From contig JAURVB010014462.1 in the NCBI GenBank assembly GCA_033002965.1, positions 62,001 through 126,000 of the forward strand: a stretch of 64,000 nt of DNA, read 5' to 3'. Of this stretch, positions 1 to 9,939 are shown in pieces; positions within the stretch are counted from its first letter, which is position 1; each line of letters starts with the position of its first letter. The translations under genes were made by a program, and so were the position numbers. This DNA is from Piper betle (lineage: Eukaryota; Streptophyta; Magnoliopsida; Piperales; Piperaceae). Under the pieces are notes generated by a model. It was not told the origin of the DNA. It saw only the letters and a list, made by a program, of their open reading frames with translations, and made no database searches.

Positions 1-130
1 AGCACATTCCTTCAAAGATCAGATTGCCGACTTGTTCACTAATGGTCTCCTCGGGCTCAACACAATCAGCTTACTTGCAAGCTCACCGTCTTCCCTACGC
101 GGCTGCGCTTGAGCAGGAGTATAAGCAGTT
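1..130 (+). mobile_element. Ty1/copia polyprotein, RNase H tail (remnant, cut by window start)
   Basis: The first bases translate to the conserved end of a copia-type RNase H: a KDQIADLFTNGL motif, then a second block ending near LTVFPTRLR in another frame. In intact elements this motif follows the last catalytic segment and precedes the 3' LTR. It needs a frame change at the short A run at 14-16 and another about 30 bases later, so it is a decayed or error-containing copy. The body of the element lies to the left of the window. Assignment rests only on the motif. Confidence 0.6.
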
Positions 131-875
131 GTCCTCCTCCACTTCTCATGGACACATCGACCAAATCTTCTAGTAATGGATAAACACAATGACTACTACC
201 ATCTTATTATCCTTATATCTTGGGTTGATATCGACAACTCCATTGTCATTTTTGTTGTATAAATACAGTTGAAACGTATCAATGAAAAGGTCGGAATTAT
301 CACTCACAATATTTTCAAACTGAGGACACGAGTATTTCTTACTGTAGTAAACAATGGCGACTCCAGTGGCAGCCGAAGTTTGTGCCGCAAATCTGTCGCT
401 AGTGGCCAACCTACACGCACTAGCACCAATCATCCAAAGATATGGCCGGCACGAGGCATTTTCAGGGCCCGTCGCAATGGTTAAGGGGTTCGAGGACAAT
501 GTCTTGATGAGGCAAATGCTCGAAAGCAAAGGAGAAGGTAAGACTGCTAAACGAGCAGGCGAGCCGAGCTCAGCTTGTATTCAAACTCTACTCGAATAGT
601 TCAAAGTTCATTCGAACTCGAATCGAAAATGAATGAATTTTGACTATATACGTTCAAAATTGACTCTAGCATTTCAGATCCTGTTAGAGCTCGACTCGAG
701 CTCTAATACACTTAGACCGTTAAATTTTGAGGAGCTCGAAACTAGCTCATTTGTGAACCCGAAACCAACTCATTTGGGAGCTCAATATAAAACCTGTGAC
801 TCAAGTCACAGTTTTATGTTACCGAACTAGTCGGTCTAACTATTGGTTCGAGTCGAGTCATTTTCATGAACCGCG
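131..875. other. No gene; probable copia 3' region and GAGCTCGAAAC-rich repeat
   Basis: No convincing ORF. From about 600 to 800 the motifs GAGCTCGAAACTAGCTCATTT and close variants recur. The same text resumes at 3601-3660 on the far side of the LTR-like block, so this was probably one repeat interrupted by that block. Confidence 0.45.
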
Positions 876-1940
876 TGCTGAGTTGAGACGAACTATGATT
901 TATGGGCGATGAGAGTCAGGTGTACATGAATATATGATGATAACGTCGAAAAGATGGTGAGAAATGAGTTATCAGAATATATAAAAGTATGCAGTATTTT
1001 TTTTATGTATTTGATCGTAGAAATAGTTTAGGCTGAATAACGCATTAGGATGCGTTAGATCATATTCGGGTGGGTTATTAGTTATAGAGCATATCATATG
1101 GATGTTGTGGTGTTTATTTTATTTTATGGGATTTTTCCATATTTTTTTAGATTTTTTTAGGATTTATTACGAATTAGTTATTAATTTACTTGAGTAGGAA
1201 TCGAGTCAATACTTATTTACGATTTTGCCATTGGAGTATTTCATCTCCTTTCCCGACACTTCCCCACACAAACCTTATCGCCACCCACTGTGTTTGTCAT
1301 CGACGCCGCATTGCTGCCAATCGACGTCGCCCTGCCTTGCCATGCCGTGGTCGTGCTGCCCCGACCAACCCTAGCCACCGTCTTGCCACCATGACTCCGG
1401 AATTGGCCCACAAACCGTGACGCTCCCCTTGTCGATTCGCCACTGTCCGGGCCACACTGCCGCCGCCGTGACCCTGACGACCACCCCCTTGACCTCCCTG
1501 ACATTTCCCCCTTACCTAACACCACCGTCGAAGCCGATTGTGGGCCTGATTGGAGCGACCGACCACCCTGACTGAACTCGACATCGCCGCCGGCAATCAT
1601 TGCCACCGCAGTTGCACTTTTTGTCACCACCATTGGGATGAGCTCGTCGAGCCGATGCTAACCCTTACCCTTGATTGCCCAGCCGGAACAGTCACCGGAA
1701 AATCGTCGAGACAGTAGCCGGAAAACCACCGGAAGTCGCCGAGAAACCAGATTCACCGAAATTCATCGAAAATCACCTGATCTTCCATTGAATCCCTTCG
1801 ATCGAACCCTATCAGACTTCGGACGCGATAGGGTGCCTAATTCAAGCCACAAATCACGCGAGGTATAATTTATTCTAATTTAATTATTTAAAGGTATTGA
1901 TTATTAGAATTGCATGCCAGGATTGGTGAATTGTGTGTTG

Positions 1941-1944
<4 letters not shown>

Positions 1945-1970
<26 letters not shown>
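1945..1970. repeat. (TA)n microsatellite
   Basis: About 13 uninterrupted TA units inside LTR-like copy 1. Confidence 0.9.
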
Positions 1971-1979
<9 letters not shown>

Positions 1980-3321
1980 TTATTTATATATTTGATTAAG
2001 GATAAAATATGAAATTTGTTTGATTGAGTGGTGTTAAAAATGGAATCTAAGAAACTAATTAGGGTAACTAAGTAATAATCATGATCAAATGCAAACTAGC
2101 CTAAGTAGACTTGCTAGAATTGACATAGGTTGATGTGACTGTGATCGATGCGTGATGGATGTATGCGTGATATAGGATGTATGACTGTATCATGAGCGGG
2201 CATTAGTATTTAGTTTTGATGTGTAGGTACGGAGTAGGAGCTCGCCGCCTAGGCGTGAGGGCCCAATTGGAGCTTCTACCAGGTTCATTTAGGACTCGTT
2301 CTCTATTTTACGCTATTCTATTGTGTATTTGATTTATCATGTGCAAGACGAGTTAAGTGGCGTTTTATCGGATCCCACTTAACTCTAGCCATTTAGCCAA
2401 CAGTTTTTTGAATTAATAACCCTCGAGGATGAGATCCCTCGAGTCAGTTTTCGAAATTAAGATCCACCACAAGTTGCCTTTGGGCCTATTATATAAATCC
2501 CAACCCAGGCCTATATATGTATTGTTTTTACATTTTCAGTGAGAGATGGAATAGGGTTACTGACCAAGCCACTTCGTTCCCAAAGGATCCGGACAACTCC
2601 ACCTTTGAGTGTGGAAGTTTACAGGTTCTGTAATGCAGCGCATATTTAGACTTGTGGTTCGAAGGGTACTAAAGGTGATTGCCTGAGAGTGCTTAGCCTT
2701 CGTGCTCAAGGCCAGGAGTAATATGGATGGTGTAGAGGGCAGAAAGGAATGAGATTTGATGCAAGAAGCGATAGAGAAATGGCCAAGGTATGAGAATGAG
2801 AAGGAAAGGGGAACGATGTCGACCCGATGGCAACGGCTCCCATATACGCCCTGATAAGAGTTCTTGAGGAAGTATATGGTTTTCATTCAACAGGAGAGTT
2901 TGCTCTCCTGTGCTAGATTGATATTAGTTCTTTTCCGGGCCGGTAACGCTAGTTACTGACCGTTTTTCTATATATTTGTAGGTGAGAAATGCGAGGGATG
3001 AAAGCTGTCGGGACTGCGGAGGAGCAGCACGAAACCGCGCACACATGTACCTGCTGCGTGTAATGTATAATGATAGTGTGTTAATGTTATGTGAATGATA
3101 ATTATGATGAGTTTGTCTGGATGAATTGCTTATTATGAAACAAATGGATAAATGTAAATGAGTAGGGAGCCTTGGAGTTCAGACTTGGCTCAAAGGAAAA
3201 CAAATGAAATAATGATGGGATGCCATAGTAGATTGTTATGTATTATATTGTTTTGATAAAGTATTTATATACCATTGTTGTAGACAGGTTGGCCCTCATT
3301 GCACTTTTAGGGGAAACTCTG

Positions 3322-3327
<6 letters not shown>

Positions 3328-3361
<34 letters not shown>
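3328..3361. repeat. (TA)n microsatellite
   Basis: About 17 TA units in LTR-like copy 1. The related copy near 37880 lacks the expansion, so it arose after the copies separated. Confidence 0.9.
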
Positions 3362-3364
<3 letters not shown>

Positions 3365-3599
3365 TTTTGGTTTCTCATTTATTGTTTTGTCTTACTTTTA
3401 CTTATACGTCATGGCATGCATGTAGGATCGCGTTAGAAACCAATTGTTCTCATTCATGCATTTCATGTTTGCATCTTCATCTTGAGACGCCGAGGGCAGA
3501 TCCGGGTCGGCTTAACCAAACCCAGTAGATTAGCAAACAGTTCGATCGCCGGTGACATTTCCAGGTCAGTTCACGAGTGAGCCGAAACAGGGTGTTACA

Positions 3600-4799
3600 C
3601 TCGAAACCAGCTCATTTGAGAGCTCGAAACTAGGTCGATCATAAAATCGAAAGTAGCTTGTCGGGGAGAAAAACATACAGTTATTAGATATTAAAATTAA
3701 CAAAAATAGTTTATCAACATATTTATATAAATTATCTCAATAATAAAAGGTCTTTTCAAGTTTTAACCATGGTTTATTTTTTTACAAAATACCTAAGACA
3801 TCATTCACCAGTATAGAATTGTATAAACTACAAAAATGCATTTTCACAAAAATAAAATGCATAGAATTGTAAACCCAAAATTGAAAGAAAATTAAATTTA
3901 AAAAAACTACATCATTCTCCAAACAAGAAACAAGAATCTAAACAAAAATTCGCAATCCCACCATCCAAATGACAAACCCTAATCCTAAAAACTCTGATTA
4001 AAAAGATAATCACAAAAAACAACATAAAACCTAAATCTAAACAAAAGTTCATGCTCTCATCGATAACAAACCCCCAATCCTAAAAAACTACATCAAATTG
4101 TCTAACAAGAAATCAGAATCTAAATAAAAGTTCACAATGTCGCCATTCAAACAACAAACCTCCAATCCTAAAAACTATATCAAATCGTCCAACAAAAAAC
4201 TAGAATCTAAACAAAAAAAAGATTAACATAGTTGTCGTCCCATTGTAAGAAAGAGTTCTATCTCACTAATAAACAACAAAAAAATAGAAAAGGTTCTATA
4301 ATAATAAGGAATAAAAAGCACAGAACAAATTCTTTTATAATGATCCTAATTGCCATGTCTATTTTGGCTAAAAACAAAAATAAAACATTAACATATGGAA
4401 AATTTCAGTGCTCCAACTTCTAGTGAACTGAATATATATCAGCATGATTATTGCAAACACCAAATCAAAAAGTGGTTATCTAGATGATAGTAAGCAACTA
4501 TTTAAAATTGTTAGTAAGCAATACTTTGGAGGTTCCCCCACGTTCTTCCTCCACAGCCACGCTATGCCCTACATCAAACAACCAACAACAATCAACTTAC
4601 AACCCCAAAATGATAATATATTAAAAGCAAAAACCAGCATAACAAATAACCAAGATCCCTAAGGCGAAAATTTAAATATTGCAAGTGCATGGAGGAAAGA
4701 AAATGATATTAAGAACTGGCCAAAGCAGCCTGCAAAAATCCCTATTTGAAGTTACTTTTTGCCCTAACCATCTTCAGCCAATCTATAAGGATATATTGA
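3600..4799. other. AT-rich intergenic DNA, no gene seen
   Basis: Rich in A on the plus strand, with a loosely repeated phrase (CCAATCCTAAAAACT and AGAATCTAAACAAAA variants at about 3930, 4070 and 4160). It lacks ORFs with recognisable content and looks like a decayed low-complexity repeat. Confidence 0.5.
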
Positions 4800-4859
4800 T
4801 CAGCCAATAACTACAAGGTAGAGCCAATCATAGGTCATAAACATGAAAGACAAGTATTT

Positions 4860-5570
4860 TGTGTGTAAAATCATCGATGAAGACACCATGTTTTGCAATA
4901 AGCTCAAATGCAGCAAGGTCCTCTTAAAAAGATTGAATATCAAAACCCCTTTTTCGTTGGTAACATTGTAACGACCCGGCCCAAAGTGCAACGTAATGGG
5001 CCTAAAGTCATTTCTTTAAAATGGTTAACCCAAGTTAAAGATCTATAGTTCATTCTCACTTATAAACAGGATCTTTAGGGATTAGATCTTCTCTCAGTAA
5101 GTATTAAATGTGGGATTAAGTTCGAGGGATCTCACAATTCACACCCACAACCTTAGGACTAAGGTAATCTCGCAACATCCCCAGTCCAGCTAATTCTTAC
5201 AACATTAGTCTGTTGCTAAACCCAGCCCACAACCTTTTTGGGCACATGACCGGCAAACCTAGCCAACGTCTCTAGCTCAGCTCATCATCTAACACGTAAC
5301 CAGGTTACTCTAATACCACCTGTAACGACCTGGCCTAAAGTGCAACATAATGGGCCTAAGTCATTTATTTAAAATAGTTAACCCAAATTAAAGATTTATA
5401 GTCCATTCTTACTTATAAACGTGATCTTCTCCCAGAAGGTATTAGATGTATAGATTAAGTTGAGGGATCTCACAAACATGTTTCACATTAAAAACATATG
5501 TAAGATGGGCATTATCCTCACACACATAGCACATCCAAAACAAAGACAAATACCTGATTTTCCTTTGCAC
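4860..5570 (-). pseudogene. Unassigned exon-like fragments downstream of CSN6, split by a TRIM
   Basis: Two stretches have coding character on the minus strand but I cannot name a family. Minus 5620-5545 encodes a helical, charged run (QASKIERLEENSNLSISYQD) ending at a GT donor. Minus 4925-4870 encodes DLAAFELIAKHGVFIDDFTH after an AG acceptor. Both resemble parts of one coiled-coil protein and follow the point where CSN6 homology stops. The TRIM at 4967-5474 sits between them. Whether they were ever joined to CSN6 or belong to a neighbouring dead gene is unknown. Confidence 0.35.
4967..5474 (-). mobile_element. Complete TRIM (terminal-repeat retrotransposon in miniature)
   Basis: Two direct terminal repeats, 4967-5136 (170 bp) and 5321-5474 (154 bp), both run TGTAACGACC...GGGATCTCACA on the plus strand, so each starts TG and ends CA. 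The 184-bp internal region codes for nothing. On the minus strand the 5' LTR (5474-5321) is followed at 5317-5304 by TGGTATTAGAGTAA, close to the initiator-Met-tRNA primer site TGGTATCAGAG. A purine-rich tract (GGTTGTGGGTGTGAA) precedes the other LTR. The element is flanked by a perfect 5-bp duplication, AACAT at 4962-4966 and 5475-5479. It must rely on proteins from an autonomous LTR element. Confidence 0.9.
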
Positions 5571-5818
5571 CATGGTTCTCATAGGATCTTGGTACGAGAT
5601 TGACAAATTTGAGTTTTCCTCAAGCCTTTCAATTTTAGAAGCCTGTAAGTCAATCTAAAAGCATAACATAGCCACGCTTAGTTATTCAATAATCACATAA
5701 AATAAAAAATTATTCAACATTGATAGCAATGAATTACCTCCAAAAGAAGTTTTTGTCATCCTCTTTCTAATCTCTCCACCATCACTGCCATATCATGCAA
5801 TGCTACTCAAGCTTTTCC

Positions 5819-8800
5819 TTATCTTGCTAAAAGTGATTCAACAGCCAAAAGTCTTCTCAAAAGGCTAGAAACCTGCCGCAACATAGAGTTATCCACAGGA
5901 ATCTCCCCTGGATTAAAAAGCACATACATTTAAGTCAAAAAGATCAAGGATAGGGTTATACACCAGATAAAATTTGCTTTAAAAATGGTTTTCAACAACA
6001 GCACACTTAAAAGCTATGTCCAAATTACAAATATACACAAAAACAGTATCAGATACAATCACCTTTCTGCATTGCAAGAAGATACTGGTGAAGAATCCTG
6101 ATCCGGCAGTTCAACATCTTAATTGCGCTATGTATGCCAGTAAGATGTGCTGCCACTATACTCATAAATCAGGTATGAGACAGGCAACATAAGGTTTTTT
6201 TCCAAAAACTCCAAAACAAAAATGAAACAAGACATAATCATCCAATTTCAGAAGATCAAAATAGGGAAGAATAATACATTGAGTTGCAGCAGAGGCCCCA
6301 TCAGATGGCTTAAGATGAGCAACATGATCAACTGAGATTCGTTCTGCTTCCACAGTCTCCATGGACAAAGACAATGAATTTTTAATTGACATGATTACAA
6401 TGATCACATAATTTAATGATAAAACTAATAACAAACCTCAATTGTGTAGTTTGATCGGACAAAAATAAGCTGAGGAATGCCATCTATGAGATGCAACTCT
6501 GTAACAATAATAGTTATATTGAAATAAATGCAATAACGATTAAATGTTCACTGAGTAGATGATAAAAAAACTAACTAGAAAGACTACTTTACATAAGTGT
6601 CAACCATGGACAGTTGGACTAACGATGCCATCACATTTTCACCATTGATAGAATTGAAACATATTGCGGACAGCCATAGGACAAGACAACAAAAAAATCA
6701 CAAATTACTCACAGGACACAGATAGATACGCAAAGTATAAATATGAAATGAGACAAAAACAACTTCCTTGAATGTTTATCGCAAAGTGAAAGAAAGTTGA
6801 AATTGGGCATATGAAATATCTTAGTCTACAGCAAATACCGCTCTCATATATGGTCACAGGAAGATCCTTCTGAGCATGGGTGATCACTGGATCCAAAACA
6901 ACATAGACAGGACTTTCGTTTATATACATTAACTGTTACATAAAAATATGCATCACCAACAAACAAAGCCATAGGTCATGGAACAGATTACAGAACAGAA
7001 CAAGATGTAGAAAAGAGTAAAAGGAATGGGAAAACATAAATGATTGCCATGTTGGAAAGTTTTCTATCAATGTCTACTTTTACGCCAATTCTGTCCAAGC
7101 TATACGTTGTGATTCATCTTTTTCATGTTACAGTTGTTACACAACCATGAAAGTAAAATGTCTCATCAAAGTTGACCTAATGACTAAGACCACTAACTAA
7201 TTGAGATAAGAGTTGAGCACCAAGCCTCAATCTTTAAGAGTTCCCAGAGCTTGTGTATGAATGCCAAAACTTGTGTTTATTCTTTTCATGTTTTTGTCTT
7301 TTTCTTTTTGATCCAACACAAAGAGATTTCGACACTCACTGCAACTCATGACTGCATGAATTTATCGAATGGTTGGTTTTCTTCACCACTCTTCTCACAA
7401 ATGACATGTATTTGACACGAAAACTTACAGCTTTGTGAAACCGCATATCCAATTCTGGGGCACCACATCCTGTCGAATACCAGCCGAGAATGTAGAAATC
7501 TGGGAACACCTTTTTATCTGATCAATTTCAAGCAGCCAAAAAGAAAAAAAACATTTTCAGCAAATTACTTCACCAACAATTTCAAATGAACAATGTACAA
7601 AGAATCAAAGAGTTGACGTATAAGAATCTCTAAGCAAAATGCCCCAAACCCCAAATGATTATATTTGGCCAACTACAAGTAGCTAAAAGACCAATATTTT
7701 AGCAAATTAGTTCACCTAAAACTTCAAACGCACAATGTACCACGCCCGAACGTATATATTTTTGGTCAGTTTCAAGCATGGTTGCATGAATCGGAATCGG
7801 AATCGGAATCGGTTTTCCAGGGAATCGGAATCGGTCAGTTAAATCGGCCTGAATCGGTCCAAATCGGTCGTATACAAAAATTTGCCAACTCATAACAGAA
7901 ATACCTGAAATACATCTTCCCTGTGACTAATATCTCCAACTTTCGATAACTTCAAATGACTCTGTAGTTAAATTTGCAGCCAAAGAGAACTCCGGAATCT
8001 ACAACTACCATCAATCCGACCACTACCAAGCAAATTTTCAATCAAATGGTATCCCATTCACAAAGACAACAAACTGAACACCAAGGCAAAGACAATTAAC
8101 TGCAAAAACCGTCAATTACAGTTCTTAAAAACCCTAGCATATCAACAGTAGCACACCAAAAAATTCATCATCAATCGGACCACTACCAAGCAAATTTTCA
8201 AGACTTCCAAGCTATATTCGCACATCACAATTTGCACATCACAATTTACACATAGCACATATTCGCACATCACAATTTGCAGCACACAATTAAGTCAATT
8301 AGCACATCATATTAATCAATCCGCACAAAATTTTAATTTGGACATCACAATTTGCACATCATATTAATCAATTAGCACATCATATTAATCAATCCGCACA
8401 AAATTTTAATTTGGACATCACAATTTGCACATCATATTAATCAATTAGCACATCATATTAATCAATCCGCACAAAATTTTAATTTGGACATCACAATTTG
8501 CACATCATATTAATCAATTAGCACATCATAGATAACAATTCGCACATCACAACATTCAATTTCAATAAAAAAATCTAAATTTACCCAAATTTTCGTTCGG
8601 CCGCCGATTCCACCCGAACTACTCGCGTTTGCGCTCCACGGCACACTCCGCAGTGCTGTCAGCCGGCCACCTGTCGGAGGCGGAGTTGCGAGGGCGGTGG
8701 CGTGGTCGGAAGGTCGGGCGGTTACTCGCGTTTGCGCTCCACGGCACTGTCGGACGGCGGAAGCGCGGCGGAGGGCGGTCACCGATTCCACCCAAACTCG

Positions 8801-9759
8801 TCGCCTTTGCGCTCCACAGCAGGTCGGGTAGAGCTGGGGTCGGACGGCAGTGGCATGGTCGAAAGGTCGGGCGGAGGTGAAGTCGGATGACGGAAGCGCG
8901 ACGGAAGCGCGGCGGAAGGCGACAGTGTGAGCGGCGGCAGAAGCGGGGCGAAGTGTCGATTTTAGGTTTTTAAATCCAAATTACCATTTTACCCATACTT
9001 AAATAATTTAATAAAAATCATACCTAGGTTATTTTAGTAATTTACTAAAAAACCGATTCCGATTTAAATCGGCCGATTCCGAGATTCCGAGTTAAATCGG
9101 TCAGAATCGGGCATTCCGAGCCGATCGATTCGGCCCCGAAATCGGATCGGCGCGATGCCATCCGATTTAAATCGGCTGATTCCACTCGGAATCGGCCGAT
9201 TCATGCAACCCGGGTTTCAAGTAGCCCAAAGAATTATTTTTCAGAAAATTCCTTCCCCCGTAACTTTCAACCAACAACAATAATCCAATCATACAGTCCA
9301 CACACCAACCAATCAATCTCCCAAAAAATAAAAAGAACCATTCAAAGCCCTAGCCAAAACTAGGGCAAAAAAGACATCGAAACCCTAGCAGCAGCCGAAG
9401 AAACACAAAACCCACAGATTAACCATTGAAAGGAAGAGAAGAATATACATATACACATCAGATTAGATTGCGAAGGAGGAAGAGAGAGATAGAGGGTGAG
9501 AGAGAGAGATGTTTACAAAGCTCCCGCTTTTGGAGGAGGAAGGAGCGGTCGAGGGGTCGTAGAGGAGCTCGAAGCTGTTGAAGATCTCGACTGTGCGGCC
9601 GCGTTGGACGCCGATCACGCAGCCGTAGACGCGCGGGGCCAGGTAGTGGGGGTTGTTCCGGGGCTGTTGCGACTTGACGCGGGTGTAGTGGTCGGAGATG
9701 CTGACGATCACCAGCGGGTGGAGCTTGAAGGTCAGCCCGCTACTCGAAGACGTCGACAT
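5819..9759 (-). CDS. CSN6: COP9 signalosome subunit 6, C-terminally truncated
   Basis: CSN6 is the MPN-domain scaffold subunit of the COP9 signalosome, which removes NEDD8/RUB from cullins in the nucleus. Exons on the minus strand: 9759-9517, 7517-7429, 6932-6839, 6498-6437, 6356-6278, 6155-6063, 5907-5819. Splice phases agree throughout. Recognisable family segments are GLTFKLHPLVIVSISDHYTR, RVYGCVIGVQRGRTVEIFNS, KVFPDFYILGWYSTG, INESPVYVVLDP, TVEAERISVDHVAHLKPSDG and SMLRQVSSLLRR. Exon 1 is one base short (near 9551-9556): the conserved DRSFL...REL part is in another frame, and exon 2 requires that frame. After LLRRLLAVES (to 5834) family similarity ends and TAA follows at 5821. About 249 residues result against roughly 317 expected, so the last ~70 are missing. 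Intron 1 (about 2 kb) carries a hAT element. Start: ATG giving MSTSSSSG, as in orthologues. Confidence 0.88.
8301..8519. repeat. 73-bp tandem repeat, three near-perfect copies
   Basis: Units start at 8301, 8374 and 8447 with AGCACATCATATTAATCAAT; a fourth begins at 8520 and breaks off after ten bases. It lies wholly inside hAT element A. Near identity between units implies recent amplification. Confidence 0.95.
8612..8830. repeat. GC-rich core of hAT element A with internal repeats
   Basis: The phrase TTTGCGCTCCAC, usually preceded by ACTCGCG or a variant, occurs near 8627, 8728 and 8805, each with GGCGG/CGGACGG-rich flanks. The ORFs crossing it are by-products of GC content and contain no domain I recognise. 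The segment is CpG-rich and may be captured host promoter or exon DNA, but no donor is visible here. Confidence 0.55.
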
Positions 9760-9935
9760 CGTCCCTCCTCCTCTCCTCCCCTCCTCTCGCCGGAAATGTC
9801 CCGGCGGCAATCGCCGGCGCCGGAGAAGAGAAGAGGGTTGGTGGTGCGCCGCCCGATCGACCCGAGACTTTGGTTCTGTCGCTAGTGTTATGAACCAACC
9901 CGGGCGGGAACGTGGGCCCGGCCTAGTACTGCCTT
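9760..9935 (-). promoter_or_regulatory. CSN6 upstream region with GGGCCC/GCCCA elements
   Basis: Immediately upstream of the CSN6 start the DNA is GC-rich, with CT-rich leader text (9760-9785). At 9912-9920 it contains GTGGGCCCG and at 9935 a second TTGGCCC. GCCCA site-II elements bind TCP factors and are typical of constitutively expressed plant genes. No clear TATA box is seen. Confidence 0.45.
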
Positions 9936-9939
9936 GGCC

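Larger units (their letters stand above)
876..3599 (-). mobile_element. LTR-like block, copy 1 (probable solo LTR, long-LTR family)
   Basis: The right end reads ...GGTGTTACA, so on the minus strand the element begins TGTAACACCC, a common 5' terminus of plant Ty3-type LTRs. The same block recurs in this window: its right half at about 36625-38127, its left half at 62646 to the window end, and a more diverged relative at about 39150-42254. Order within the block is an AT-rich stretch, a GC-rich stretch (1240-1870), an AT-rich stretch, then a conserved 1.4-kb part starting near GTAGGTACGGAGTAGGAGC. No polyprotein is present. The left edge is approximate: bases 871-875 do not match the five bases after the right end, so no target duplication is demonstrated. 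A length near 2.7 kb would fit the long LTRs of Tekay/Del chromoviruses, but that is inference. Confidence 0.55.
7777..9213. mobile_element. hAT-type non-autonomous element A in CSN6 intron 1
   Basis: Left terminus CATGGTTGCATGAATCGG and right terminus (reverse complement) CCGGGTTGCATGAATCGG match at 16 of 18 positions. An identical 8-bp duplication GTTTCAAG flanks it at 7769-7776 and 9214-9221, the length made by hAT transposases. Both subterminal regions carry many AATCGG hexamers, probably transposase-binding repeats. The interior holds a 73-bp tandem repeat (8301-8519) and a GC-rich core (about 8590-8960). No transposase ORF is visible. A relative in opposite orientation lies at 35088-36014. 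Confidence 0.85.

Noticed and set aside
3328..3361. (TA)n tract as a possible Mutator/CACTA junction or origin
   Set aside because: Ordinary dinucleotide microsatellite; no terminal repeats around it.
8301..8519. Regular 73-bp units considered as a possible CRISPR-like array
   Set aside because: Whole units are identical with no unique spacers, and this is a plant nuclear transposon interior.
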